Shown here piece after piece: positions 43,420-52,651 of a stretch of 63,375 nucleotides of DNA. Under the pieces are notes generated by a model, which did no database searches, was not told the origin of the DNA, and saw nothing but the letters and a program-made list of their open reading frames with translations. Within the stretch, counting starts at the first letter, position 1. Each line of letters starts with the position of its first letter. Origin of the DNA: Prochlorococcus sp. AG-321-E21 (GTDB taxonomy: Bacteria > Cyanobacteriota > Cyanobacteriia > PCC-6307 > Cyanobiaceae); assembly GCA_003283415.1 (NCBI GenBank), contig QBXH01000005.1:1-63375 (forward strand), written 5' to 3'. Both the position numbers and the translations under genes were made by a program.

Positions 43420-43554
43420 ATGAGCTCTAAAAATAACCTTAATGACTTATTAGTTAACCTTAAACCTAAAGTTTTGAGATTTACAGGCTCAAATTTCCCA
43501 ACAGAACTTTGGAATAATAATCAAATAAAAAAAAATAAAAAAATAACTGCATAA
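43420..43554 (+). CDS. Candidate small basic protein, 44 aa
   Basis: This frame from ATG 43420 to TAA 43554 encodes a 44-aa basic, soluble peptide with NLKPKVLRFTGSNFPTELW in the middle (about 13-31) and a Lys/Asn-rich end. It stands alone in the 296-base space between ssrA and the aldo/keto reductase. No family recognised. It is credible because the frame holds diverse residues including Trp and Phe in the middle, but the poly-A end could be chance. Confidence 0.45.
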   Translation: MSSKNNLNDLLVNLKPKVLRFTGSNFPTELWNNNQIKKNKKITA

Positions 43555-43571
43555 ATTTATTAAATTCTCTT

Positions 43572-44534
43572 TCAAGAGCTTGAAAAAGGGTTGCTTGGCA
43601 TTTTTTTTAAAGACTTTTTAGAAGCACGTTGAAGTATTTCAAACTCCTCTTTATTTAAATTCCATTTAAATACGTTGGATATATCAATAACTTGAGACTT
43701 TTTCCTCATTCCCACGAGGGGTATAGCGCCTTGATAACAACACCAATTGATTGCAACTTGAGCTTGTGAAACTGATCTTGCGACAGCAATCTTTTTAAGA
43801 CATCTCCTTAATTCATAGGTTGATTTTTTATAGTTATTAAAAATCAACGTACGTAGAAAAGAATTTTGCTTATCTTCATCTTTATCAGGATCTATACATA
43901 GTATTCCAAAAGATAAAGGACTATAGGCTAAAAAATCGATTTCACTATTTTCACAAATTCTTTTTACATGGGTCTGTTTTAGTAAATCTGGAGATAATAA
44001 AGAAAACTGAATTTGCACACTTTTAACTTTCTTATCTTTTTTTGATAAGTATTGAATAATTTTCTTTAATCTTTGGGGACCAATATTTGATAATCCAATT
44101 TGAAAATTAAAACCTTGATCAATTAAATCGCAAAGATTATTTAATAATTGTAATTCTTGCCAAGGATTATATTTTGCAGTTGACCAATGTATTTGAACTA
44201 TATCTAATTTGTTATTTAATCTTTCTAAACTTTTTAGAAATGGTTTTGTGAAGCCTTTATTACCAACTCTCCATGGGTATGGAGCAAGCTTTGTCGATAT
44301 TTTAATTCTTTTTTTTTGAGAAGAAGAAGTATCTAGTAAAAATTTTCCTAAAAGTTCTTCACTTCTACCATTAAGTTTTCCAGTGCCATAAGAATCTGCA
44401 CTATCAATTAAGTTAATACCTCTTTTTAACGCTTCTTTATAAGTCTCACGTAAATCATCATCATCACTAGTTTGATAGTCCCAAAAAACTTGATTTCCCC
44501 AAGACCATGTTCCTAACCCAATTCTTTTTTTCAC
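43572..44534 (-). CDS. Aldo/keto reductase
   Basis: This NADPH-dependent oxidoreductase of 320 aa has the (beta/alpha)8 fold. Motifs: GLGTWSWGNQ at the start, DSADSYGTG (catalytic Asp and Tyr of the AKR tetrad, about 43-51), ISTKLAPYP (catalytic Lys), and VQIHWS carrying the histidine. The substrate is not predictable; cyanobacterial members detoxify methylglyoxal or reduce sugar aldehydes. It is transcribed convergently to the 44-aa candidate and divergently from the ParA-type gene (150-base gap). Confidence 0.9.
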   Translation of the reverse strand: MKKRIGLGTWSWGNQVFWDYQTSDDDDLRETYKEALKRGINLIDSADSYGTGKLNGRSEELLGKFLLDTSSSQKKRIKISTKLAPYPWRVGNKGFTKPFLKSLERLNNKLDIVQIHWSTAKYNPWQELQLLNNLCDLIDQGFNFQIGLSNIGPQRLKKIIQYLSKKDKKVKSVQIQFSLLSPDLLKQTHVKRICENSEIDFLAYSPLSFGILCIDPDKDEDKQNSFLRTLIFNNYKKSTYELRRCLKKIAVARSVSQAQVAINWCCYQGAIPLVGMRKKSQVIDISNVFKWNLNKEEFEILQRASKKSLKKMPSNPFSSS

Positions 44535-44684
44535 TTTCTATTTTTTAAATATACTTTAAGATTACTCGAAACTATATATTCCACAAAAGAGTATTTAGGA
44601 AATATAAGTTTTAAAACTTTTCAAATAATTACCTATTGACATTAAGAAATTATTCTCCAAAGTAAGGAAAATATTAGTAAAAAA

Positions 44685-45356
44685 TTGTTTATTACTGTTT
44701 GCGGACAAAAAGGAGGTGTTGCCAAAACTTGCACAAGTATTCACCTTGCAAGTGTTTGGCATTCTGAAGGCAAAAAGGTATGTATAGTCGATGCTGATAA
44801 AAATAGGTCAGCATTAGCTTATTCATCCAGAGGAAACCTTCCTTTTAACGTTTTTCCAGTTAGTTCAGCCGCAAAAGCCTCCAGATCTTCCGAAATTGTT
44901 ATTACTGATGGGCAAGCAAGCAGTGATAAAGAAGAACTGAAACATCTTGCATATGGATCAGATTTAGTAATTTTACCCACAACCGCAAAAGCTAGGTCTG
45001 TGGAATTAACTGTTGAATTAGCCAGCTTATTAAATAATCTTAAAGTTAACCATGCAGTCGTAATTGTGAAAGTAGATTTTAGGCAACAGAAAGCAGCTCA
45101 ACAGGCTAAAGCAGCGTTAGAAAATTTCGGTTTACACGTTTTTGATACATTTATTCCTTTACTTTCAGCCTTTGATAAAGCAGAAGCATCTGGGAATGCA
45201 GTATGTGAAGCTATAGACGATTTAGGAAGATCAGATCCTCGTCGAATGACGGGCTGGTCTGCCTACTGTTCCATTGCATCTCAAATTCCATGCCTGATTT
45301 CGAAGCACTCATCCGACACCAACAACTTAAACAACCAACAACTAATCAGCGCCTAA
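44685..45356 (+). CDS. ParA/MinD-type Walker ATPase (orphan)
   Basis: This is a deviant-Walker ATPase of 223 aa. The P-loop is QKGGVAKTCTS, retaining both lysines (K9 signature, K14) but with Ala in place of the usual Gly between Val and Lys. Walker A' reads VDADKNRSAL and switch/Walker B VITDGQAS. The start TTG at 44685 leaves the family N-terminus MFITVCGQKGG; an ATT at 44673 with better ribosome-site spacing is an alternative. No parB or parS-like element is seen. Its end overlaps the next gene by 67 bases. Possible roles: protein positioning, plasmid-like partition relic or carboxysome distribution (all inference). Confidence 0.82.
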   Translation: MFITVCGQKGGVAKTCTSIHLASVWHSEGKKVCIVDADKNRSALAYSSRGNLPFNVFPVSSAAKASRSSEIVITDGQASSDKEELKHLAYGSDLVILPTTAKARSVELTVELASLLNNLKVNHAVVIVKVDFRQQKAAQQAKAALENFGLHVFDTFIPLLSAFDKAEASGNAVCEAIDDLGRSDPRRMTGWSAYCSIASQIPCLISKHSSDTNNLNNQQLISA

Positions 45357-45532
45357 AAGTAGTAGATTCCTCTGATTTTGAGATAGAAACTGGAGAAAAC
45401 TCACAAATTGCTCAGCCCAAAATATTAAATTATTTTATTGGAGGTTTTATTGGTTCCGTAATAGGAACTATTTCAATACTCTTTCTTTATATAAATGAAT
45501 ATTTACCAATTGAGCTTCTCAAAATTAAGTAG
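45290..45532 (+). CDS. Small membrane protein overlapping the ParA gene
   Basis: This protein of 80 aa has a polar N-terminus (about 1-42) and one Gly/Ile-rich transmembrane helix (ILNYFIGGFIGSVIGTISILFLY, segments near 45-67). It begins at ATG 45290 in a different frame inside the last 67 bases of the ParA-type gene, implying translational coupling. Its 3' end overlaps convergent argJ by 8 bases. No family is recognised. As the membrane partner of an orphan ParA it could anchor or load that ATPase (inference). Confidence 0.6.
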   Translation: MPDFEALIRHQQLKQPTTNQRLKVVDSSDFEIETGENSQIAQPKILNYFIGGFIGSVIGTISILFLYINEYLPIELLKIK

Positions 45533-46763
45533 TATATTCGCTATTTATTTCAACGTATTCTTTAGACAAATCACAACCCCAAGCAGTTCCTTTTGCTCTG
45601 CCAGAATTAAGTTTAAGGATTATCAATACTATATCCTCAAGTAAATATTTACCATTCATTTTTGTTCGCATATAGCTAGAAATTTTATCAGAATCAAATT
45701 GATTTAACTTACCCCTTTGCAAAATCTGAAAATCTCCAATATATAAATCAACCAGATCTAATTTAAATTCAATTCCGGAGTTACCTGCAGCTGAAATAAT
45801 TCTGCCCCAATTAGGATCACAACCATGTATTGCGGTTTTTACCAGTGAGGAATTACATATAGATTTTGCCATCTTAATTGCATCCGAATTACTTTTTGCT
45901 CCCTCAACCAAAACCTCTAACAAACAATTTGCTCCTTCTCCATCTCTAGCGATATTTTTTGCCAAACTTTGGCAAACTATATCAATTCCTGATTGAATTT
46001 TCGATAAAAATTTCTCTTCAATTTTTTTCCCTGCATTTATTGCTACAAAGGCATCATTAGTACTTGTCTCTCCGTCTACCGAAATAGCATTAAAGGATTT
46101 TTTAACCGCAATAGAAATCATCCTGTCCCAATTTTCTTTCTCAACACCAACATCACATGTAAGAAAAGATAACATCGTAGCCATATTTGGATAAATCATC
46201 CCTGATCCTTTGGCGAACCCAGATATCTTTACCTTTCTCCCTTCAATCAATGTTTCGATAGTTATTTTTTTCTCCACTAAATCAGTAGTTAAAATAGCTT
46301 CTGCAGCATTATGAAAATTATTTATTTTTAATTCCTTGACCAAATTAGGTAAATTATCAATTAAATTTTTCAATTTTATAGGTATCCCAATCACACCAGT
46401 TGAGCACATTAAAACTTCTTCTTCATTTAGGCCTAATAATTTTGAAACCTCACGCGTAGCAGTTAAAGTATGTTGAATGCCTACATCTCCTGTACATGCA
46501 TTTGCTTGTCCGGAATTTATTAATATTGCTCTTATTCGACCTGAAGACTTTTTAATCCTTTGCTCACAAATATCTACACAGGATGCCCGGACTATTGATT
46601 GTGTAAACAGACCACTACAAATACTATTTTCTGGGGCTAATATTAATGCCAGGTCTTTCTTCTTAGAATCCTTTAATCCTGCCGCGATACCTGCAAAAGA
46701 AAAACCACAGGGCGTTTCTTCACCCGCACTTACAAATGACCATTTAGTCTCAATCTGACTCAA
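45525..46763 (-). CDS. argJ: Glutamate N-acetyltransferase / amino-acid acetyltransferase ArgJ
   Basis: This bifunctional arginine-pathway enzyme of 412 aa transfers acetyl groups from N-acetylornithine to glutamate. The self-cleavage site between A195 and T196 lies in MIYPNMATMLSFLTCD. The oxyanion-hole STGVIG is at about 121-126, and the C-terminal NGKYLLEDIVL and AKGTAWGCDLS segments are standard. The processed alpha and beta chains make the active tetramer (family knowledge). Start ATG 46763, 74 bases from the divergent coaE. Confidence 0.95.
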   Translation of the reverse strand: MSQIETKWSFVSAGEETPCGFSFAGIAAGLKDSKKKDLALILAPENSICSGLFTQSIVRASCVDICEQRIKKSSGRIRAILINSGQANACTGDVGIQHTLTATREVSKLLGLNEEEVLMCSTGVIGIPIKLKNLIDNLPNLVKELKINNFHNAAEAILTTDLVEKKITIETLIEGRKVKISGFAKGSGMIYPNMATMLSFLTCDVGVEKENWDRMISIAVKKSFNAISVDGETSTNDAFVAINAGKKIEEKFLSKIQSGIDIVCQSLAKNIARDGEGANCLLEVLVEGAKSNSDAIKMAKSICNSSLVKTAIHGCDPNWGRIISAAGNSGIEFKLDLVDLYIGDFQILQRGKLNQFDSDKISSYMRTKMNGKYLLEDIVLIILKLNSGRAKGTAWGCDLSKEYVEINSEYTT

Positions 46764-46837
46764 TCTTTTTTTATAAATTTAACCAATACTAACTATTCTT
46801 TCTATTTAAAACAGCAATACAGATTCTTATTAAATTT

Positions 46838-47452
46838 ATGAGTATTAAATCAAAATTAACTAATCATCAGAGAAGAATAGGTCTTACTGGAGGCATTGCA
46901 ACTGGAAAATCTACAATAGCTAACCATATAAAAAAATATAAAGACATTCCAATATTAGATGCAGATCAATATTCAAAGGAACTAATCAAGCCGAAAAGTA
47001 AGGTTTACAAAGAAGTTCTAGCATATTTCGGGCCTCAAATAGTTGATCACTATTCTTCAGAAGATGAAATAAACAGGGAATTATTAAAAAAAATAATTTT
47101 CGATAATTCTATAGATAGAAAATGGATTGAAAATCTTCTTCATCCACTAATAAAAGAAAAAATGATAAAAGAATGTAATAAATTTAAAAAAAATAAAATT
47201 ATACTTTTAGTTATCCCTTTATTATTTGAAGCAAAATTTACGGATCTTTGTACAGAAATATGGTTAGTAAAATGTCCAAGAGCAATCCAAAAGAGCAGAC
47301 TTATGAAAAGAAATAAAATCAGCGATAAAGAGGCTGAAAAAATGATAAATCTTCAATTAAGTTTTAAAGATAAATCCAAATTTTCAGATGTAATCTTAGA
47401 TAATTCAGAAGATCGAGAGTTATGGATTAATAAAATACAAAAGCTTATCTAA
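46838..47452 (+). CDS. coaE: Dephospho-CoA kinase CoaE
   Basis: This enzyme catalyses the last step of CoA synthesis, phosphorylation of the 3'-OH of dephospho-CoA (204 aa). The P-loop is RIGLTGGIATGKST (about 13-26), followed by DADQYSKEL and the LLHPLIKEK lid region; the LLVIPLLFE segment is the usual CoaE third motif. Lysine-rich composition matches the AT bias. ATG at 46838; its stop is 3 bases from the convergent gatB end. Confidence 0.93.
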   Translation: MSIKSKLTNHQRRIGLTGGIATGKSTIANHIKKYKDIPILDADQYSKELIKPKSKVYKEVLAYFGPQIVDHYSSEDEINRELLKKIIFDNSIDRKWIENLLHPLIKEKMIKECNKFKKNKIILLVIPLLFEAKFTDLCTEIWLVKCPRAIQKSRLMKRNKISDKEAEKMINLQLSFKDKSKFSDVILDNSEDRELWINKIQKLI

Positions 47453-47455
47453 AAA

Positions 47456-48928
47456 TTAACTATTTAATTTTTCTGAAAGTAGTTTATTAGCAAGTTTAGG
47501 ATCTACTTTACCTTTAGTTTTTTTCATAAGCTGTCCTACAAAAAAACCAAGTAATTTTGTTTTCCCTTCCTTAAAAGATTGAACTTCTTGTGGGTATTCA
47601 ATAATAAGTTCTTCAATCATTGGCAAAATACTTGCAGAATCAGATATCATCGCCAAGCCTTTTTCTTCAACTACTTTTTGTGGAGAAATATTGTCCTTAA
47701 TTAATTCTGGTAGTATTTCTTTCGCAATTTTTCCACTAATAACTTTTTTAGAAATCATATTAATCATCTCTGCAAGGTATATAGGGCTAAGCTTTATATC
47801 AGCAAAACTTTGCTTATTTGATTTCAAATAACCAACGATATCACTTGTTATCCAATTTGATGCAAGTTTAGGATCAGCACCTTGTAATACGGTCTCTTCA
47901 AAAAAGTTTGCCATATAAACTTCATCCGAAATCACTCTTGAATCATATGGTGACAAACCTAATTCTTTGACATATTTTTGTCTTTTCTTAGAAGGTAATT
48001 CGGGCAATTCATTAAGCCATCGATCTTTTTGTTCTTTTGATATTTCTATTGGGCCAAGATCAGGGTCTGGAAAATATCTATAATCGCTACTGCCCTCCTT
48101 TAATCTCATACTTTTGGTTAGTTGCTTAGCTTCGTCCCATAGCCTAGTTTCTTGATAAATCTCTCCTCCATTCTCATAAACATCAATTTGTCTTTCAATT
48201 TCATACTCGCAAGCCTTTTGAATCGCAGAGAAAGAATTCATATTCTTAATTTCAACTTTGGTACCAAAAGGGGCATTAGGCCCTCTCCTGACTGAGATAT
48301 TCACATCACATCTAAGTGAACCCTCTTGCATATTTCCATCTGAAACTCCAAGGTATCTAACAGTTCTTCTTATTTCTGAAGCATATTCTGATGCCTCTCT
48401 ACCTGTCCTAATATCTGGTTTACTTACAATCTCAACAAGTGCTATACCTGCGCGGTTGTAATCAACCAATGAATATTTAGAGCCGGCCAATCGATCGCTT
48501 CCTGCATGAACTAATTTACCCGCATCTTCTTCCATATGAAGTCTTTCTATACCGATTTTCTTTAAATACGTTTCTTTATCTTTTTCTGCTATTTCAACTT
48601 CTAACCAGCCATTTTCTGCTAAAGGTTCATCAAATTGAGAGATTTGGTAATTTTTAGGCAAATCAGGGTAAAAATATTGTTTTCTGTCAAATTTACAATG
48701 TTCTGCAACATCTAAATTCAAAGCTAAAGAAGTTTTAACTGCATATTCTAAAACAGTCTCATTTAAAACAGGAAGAGTTCCTGGTAAACCGCAAACTACA
48801 GGATCTACATGAGTATTAGGTTCATCGCCAAAAGCTGTCGATGCAGATGTAAATATTTTACTTTTAGTATTAAGCTGGACATGAGTTTCTAAACCAATCA
48901 CAGCTTCCCAAGATTCTAAATTTTTCAT
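47456..48928 (-). CDS. gatB: Aspartyl/glutamyl-tRNA(Asn/Gln) amidotransferase subunit B
   Basis: This GatCAB subunit of 490 aa converts Glu-tRNA(Gln) and Asp-tRNA(Asn) to the amidated forms. Signatures: WEAVIGLETHVQL at the start, DLPKNYQISQFDEPLA, LHMEEDAGKL, DYNRAGIALVEIVSKP (the GatB kinase-like core) and the C-terminal tail-domain YqeY-like helices ending KVDPKLANKLLSEKL. The frame is open 105 bases further upstream, but ATG 48928 with a GGAG ribosome site gives the family start. No gatA or gatC nearby. Confidence 0.96.
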   Translation of the reverse strand: MKNLESWEAVIGLETHVQLNTKSKIFTSASTAFGDEPNTHVDPVVCGLPGTLPVLNETVLEYAVKTSLALNLDVAEHCKFDRKQYFYPDLPKNYQISQFDEPLAENGWLEVEIAEKDKETYLKKIGIERLHMEEDAGKLVHAGSDRLAGSKYSLVDYNRAGIALVEIVSKPDIRTGREASEYASEIRRTVRYLGVSDGNMQEGSLRCDVNISVRRGPNAPFGTKVEIKNMNSFSAIQKACEYEIERQIDVYENGGEIYQETRLWDEAKQLTKSMRLKEGSSDYRYFPDPDLGPIEISKEQKDRWLNELPELPSKKRQKYVKELGLSPYDSRVISDEVYMANFFEETVLQGADPKLASNWITSDIVGYLKSNKQSFADIKLSPIYLAEMINMISKKVISGKIAKEILPELIKDNISPQKVVEEKGLAMISDSASILPMIEELIIEYPQEVQSFKEGKTKLLGFFVGQLMKKTKGKVDPKLANKLLSEKLNS

Positions 48929-49008
48929 TATTAAAAGCTCCTCTCTTAATCTTATTAGATATAAGGTAAAAGAGGATAAAAACATATTTAAATCATAAAA
49001 ATAATTAA

Positions 49009-50112
49009 ATGAAATCAGAAACAAAAAATTCAATTTTAATTATTGGTGGAGGATTAATAGGTTTATCTATTGCTTATGAATTTGCTCGAAATAAATACAA
49101 AGTTGAAGTTTTAAGCAAAAACAGAAGCGAATCGGCTGGATTCGTTGCAGCAGGAATGTTAGCCACCCATGCTGAGGGACTTGAAGATGAATTATTTATA
49201 TTTGGAAAACATAGTCAAAATTTAATTCCAGAATGGATTAAAAATATTGAACAAGATAGTGGTATTAATTGTGGTTTAAAAAAGTGTGGAATAGTAGTAC
49301 CTTTTAAAAATATTAAAAAATTAAAGAAATTCCCAACGTATAAATATGGAAAATATTTAAATCAGAAAAACCTCAAGAAAGAAATCAGTGGAATACATTC
49401 AACTTGGGAGCATGGTTTACTTTTTGAACAAGACGGACAAATAGATAATAGAAGGAGACTTATGCGTGCTCTTGAATGTGCATGTTCTTTGCATGGAGTA
49501 AAGTTCCAAGAAGGAGCAGATGTAAAAGAATTAATACTAGAAAAGAATAAAATTATTGGTACAAAATTTTTAAACGCTACAGGAGAAATAAAAAATATTT
49601 TTGGTGAAAAAACAATTTTATGCTGCGGTGCTTGGAGTAAAAAAGTTTTAAATAATTTGCCAATCTTTCCTGTCAAAGGACAAATGCTCTCAATACAAGG
49701 TCCAGAAAATTCTATTAACAGAGTTCTTTTTGGTCCAGATACTTACTTAGTTCCTAGAGATGATGGTCTTATAGTTGTTGGAGCAACCGTTGAAGATAAG
49801 GCTGAATTTAATCAAGGAAATACTCCCAAGGGAATAAATCAACTTCAAGAAGGTATTAAATCTTTATTACCAGAAGCTTTAAACTGGCCACAAATGGAAC
49901 ATTGGTGGGGATTCAGACCTTGTACACCTGATTTTAAGCCGATAATTGGCAAATCTGATATCGATGATCTTTATTTAGCTACCGGACATTACAGAAATGG
50001 TGTGCTCTTTTCAGCAATTACAAGCGATATTATGTTTAAATTAGTTCAAGAAAAAAATCTAAGCAATATTGAAACTAATTTTCTTAAAAAATTTAGTTTT
50101 AATAGATTTTAA
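49009..50112 (+). CDS. thiO: FAD-dependent glycine oxidase-like protein (ThiO/DadA family)
   Basis: This D-amino-acid-oxidase-type flavoprotein has 367 aa. The FAD dinucleotide fold is SILIIGGGLIGLSIAYEF (about 7-24), and the C-terminal ATGHYRNGVLFS matches the substrate and FAD-closing segment of ThiO glycine oxidases. The FVAAGMLATHAEG patch (about 45-57) is typical of cyanobacterial ThiO. The enzyme makes dehydroglycine for the thiazole of thiamine; DadA-like amino-acid dehydrogenation is the alternative. Divergent from gatB with an 80-base gap. Confidence 0.8.
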   Translation: MKSETKNSILIIGGGLIGLSIAYEFARNKYKVEVLSKNRSESAGFVAAGMLATHAEGLEDELFIFGKHSQNLIPEWIKNIEQDSGINCGLKKCGIVVPFKNIKKLKKFPTYKYGKYLNQKNLKKEISGIHSTWEHGLLFEQDGQIDNRRRLMRALECACSLHGVKFQEGADVKELILEKNKIIGTKFLNATGEIKNIFGEKTILCCGAWSKKVLNNLPIFPVKGQMLSIQGPENSINRVLFGPDTYLVPRDDGLIVVGATVEDKAEFNQGNTPKGINQLQEGIKSLLPEALNWPQMEHWWGFRPCTPDFKPIIGKSDIDDLYLATGHYRNGVLFSAITSDIMFKLVQEKNLSNIETNFLKKFSFNRF

Positions 50113-50124
50113 TTATAAATTTCT

Positions 50125-50583
50125 TTAATTTTCTGCTCGCCATTCAGAATCAGAAGTCTCCCAATCACATATTTCATGTTTATCAAACCATAAATTGATT
50201 TCAAATTTGGCAGTTTCTTCTCCATCTGAACCATGAATTATATTTCTCCCTATATCTACAGCTAAATCTCCTCTTATAGTCCCAGGTTCAGCCTCTAGAG
50301 GTTTTGTAGCACCAATTAATTTTCTTGCACTTAAAATTACTCCTTCTCCTTCCCAAATCATCGCAATAACCGGGCCGCTTGAGATAAAGTCAACTAAATC
50401 CTTAAAAAAAGGTCTTTCTCTATGTACCCCATAATGATCTTGAGCAAGTTGCTTGGATGGAATTAATTGTTTCAAACCTACCAATTTAAAACCTTTTTTT
50501 TCAAACCTTCCAATAATCTCAGAAATATATCCTCTTTGAACACCGTCTGGTTTAATTGCAAGAAATGTTCTCTCTTTATTCAT
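50125..50583 (-). CDS. ndk: Nucleoside diphosphate kinase
   Basis: This enzyme of 152 aa equilibrates (d)NTP pools through a phosphohistidine intermediate. The catalytic histidine is H117 in NIIHGSD, the nucleotide-binding KPDGVQRG is near the start (11-18), and the Kpn-loop region PGTIRGDLA is intact. Length and order are standard. Its end is 12 bases from the convergent thiO stop. The start ATG 50583 is divergent from speA across a 121-base gap. Confidence 0.97.
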   Translation of the reverse strand: MNKERTFLAIKPDGVQRGYISEIIGRFEKKGFKLVGLKQLIPSKQLAQDHYGVHRERPFFKDLVDFISSGPVIAMIWEGEGVILSARKLIGATKPLEAEPGTIRGDLAVDIGRNIIHGSDGEETAKFEINLWFDKHEICDWETSDSEWRAEN

Positions 50584-50704
50584 TTAATTAGTAATCTCTC
50601 TATGTATATTCATATTTAAGGTGGTAACTTGGCAAGTAATCATTAAAATAAAAGATATTGTTTTGAGTAATTTTCAAAAACTTTTATAAAACACAAAAAC
50701 AAAA

Positions 50705-52651
50705 TTGACCAATTTTGAACCAAAAAAATTAAATAAAAATTGGACTATAGATGATAGTATTTCTGCTTATGGAATTAATAAATGGGGAGACAAATATTTT
50801 TCAATTAATTCACATGGCAATATATCTATAACCCCAAATAGAGAGTCTAAAAAAACAATAGATCTTTTTAAACTTGTAAAAGAGATTAAAAGTAGAGAAA
50901 TCAATCTACCCTTAATAATTAGGTTTAACGATATCTTAAAAGAACGAATTACAGAATTGAATAATGCCTTCTTAAAAGCTATAGAAACTTATGACTATAA
51001 AAATATTTATCAAGGAGTTTTTCCTATTAAATGTAATCAGCAAAAAAATGTATTAGAAAAAATCATTGAATACGGAGATCATTGGAACTTTGGTTTAGAG
51101 GTAGGCAGTAAGTCTGAATTATTAATAGGATTATCACTCCTAGAAAATCAAAAATCACTTTTGATTTGTAATGGATATAAAGATAAAAAGTATATTGAGA
51201 CCGCAATACTAGCCAGAAAACTTGGTAAAAAGCCAATCATAGTGATTGAGCAAAGAGATGAAGTTCAGAGAATTATAGAAGTTGTGAAAGACCTCAGAGC
51301 AACTCCCATATTAGGGATTAGATCAAAATTATCAAGTAAAAGTAGTGGAAGGTGGGGTAAATCAGTGGGGGATAATTCCAAATTTGGATTATCAATTCCA
51401 GAAATAATGTTAACAATAAAAGAACTTAAAAAAGCAAATCTTATAAATGAAATGAAGTTACTTCATTTCCATATTGGGAGCCAAATAAGTGATATATCAG
51501 TAATAAAAGACGCCTTACAAGAAGCGAGTCAAATATTTGTTGAATTATCTAAGTTAGGAGCACCAATGAAATATATAGATGTAGGAGGTGGCTTAGGAAT
51601 AGACTTCGATGGGACTAAAACGTCTTCAAATACTTCAACAAATTATTCTCTTCAAAACTACGCGAATGATGTTATCGCAACAGTAAAAGATTCATGTGAA
51701 GTAAATAATATTCAACATCCAATCATAATCTCAGAGAGCGGGAGAGCGATAATCAGTCATTGTTCAGTTTTAATTTTTAATGTTTTAGGCACAAGCCATG
51801 TCAGCTCACAAGTAAATATATTCGATCAAAAAAACCAATCATTAATCATCACAAATCTTATTGCAACCCTTAATCAACTAAAAAACCTTACACACCAAAA
51901 AGAAGATTTATCTGAAATAATAGAATTATGGAATGATGCTAAAAAATTTAAAGAAGATTGCTTAGTAGCTTTTAGATTAGGATTTATAAGTTTGGAAATA
52001 CGCGCTTATGCTGAAGAACTTACATGGGCTTGTGCAAAAGAGATTGAAAATCAATTAGATAGTGATGAAATTATTCATCCTGATTTATCTGAAATAACCG
52101 AAACACTTGCATCAACATATTACGCTAATTTATCAGTTTTTAAATCTATTCCTGATACCTGGGCAATTGATCAAATTTTTCCAATTATTCCAATACATAG
52201 ACATTTAGAAGAGCCTTTTTGTAAAGGAAACTTTGCTGATTTAACTTGTGATTCTGATGGCAAGCTGAATAAATTTATTGACAATGGAAAAATTAAGTCA
52301 CTTTTGAATTTACATCCCCCTGAAGAAGACAATGATTATCTAATAGGAATATTTATGGCAGGAGCATATCAAGAGGCATTAGGGAATTTTCATAATTTAT
52401 TTGGAAATACTAATGTAATTCATATCGATATAAATGAAGATAATTCCTATAAAATTAAAAATATTATTAAAGAAAATAGCAAATCAGAAATTTTAGAGTT
52501 ATTAGATTATAGTTCTGGTAATTTAGTCGAATCAATCAGAGTTAATACTGAATATGCAATCAATAATAAAACTTTGACTATTGAAGAAGCACGAAAATTA
52601 ATTGATCAGATCGAAACTAGTTTAAGAAAAAGTAGTTACTTATCAGAATAA
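50705..52651 (+). CDS. speA: Biosynthetic arginine decarboxylase SpeA
   Basis: This PLP-dependent fold-III decarboxylase of 648 aa makes agmatine from arginine, the entry to putrescine and spermidine. The PLP lysine is K109 in [21 protein letters not shown] and the glycine-rich [13 protein letters not shown] bind the phosphate. The C-terminal domain with [18 protein letters not shown] carries the acidic and aromatic active-site residues. Start is TTG at 50705; no ATG precedes in frame. Its end overlaps alaS by 16 bases. Confidence 0.95.
   Translation: MTNFEPKKLNKNWTIDDSISAYGINKWGDKYFSINSHGNISITPNRESKKTIDLFKLVKEIKSREINLPLIIRFNDILKERITELNNAFLKAIETYDYKNIYQGVFPIKCNQQKNVLEKIIEYGDHWNFGLEVGSKSELLIGLSLLENQKSLLICNGYKDKKYIETAILARKLGKKPIIVIEQRDEVQRIIEVVKDLRATPILGIRSKLSSKSSGRWGKSVGDNSKFGLSIPEIMLTIKELKKANLINEMKLLHFHIGSQISDISVIKDALQEASQIFVELSKLGAPMKYIDVGGGLGIDFDGTKTSSNTSTNYSLQNYANDVIATVKDSCEVNNIQHPIIISESGRAIISHCSVLIFNVLGTSHVSSQVNIFDQKNQSLIITNLIATLNQLKNLTHQKEDLSEIIELWNDAKKFKEDCLVAFRLGFISLEIRAYAEELTWACAKEIENQLDSDEIIHPDLSEITETLASTYYANLSVFKSIPDTWAIDQIFPIIPIHRHLEEPFCKGNFADLTCDSDGKLNKFIDNGKIKSLLNLHPPEEDNDYLIGIFMAGAYQEALGNFHNLFGNTNVIHIDINEDNSYKIKNIIKENSKSEILELLDYSSGNLVESIRVNTEYAINNKTLTIEEARKLIDQIETSLRKSSYLSE

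Noticed and set aside
48929..49033. N-terminal extension of GatB to 49033
   Set aside because: It would overlap the divergent thiO start, and the ribosome-binding site supports ATG 48928.
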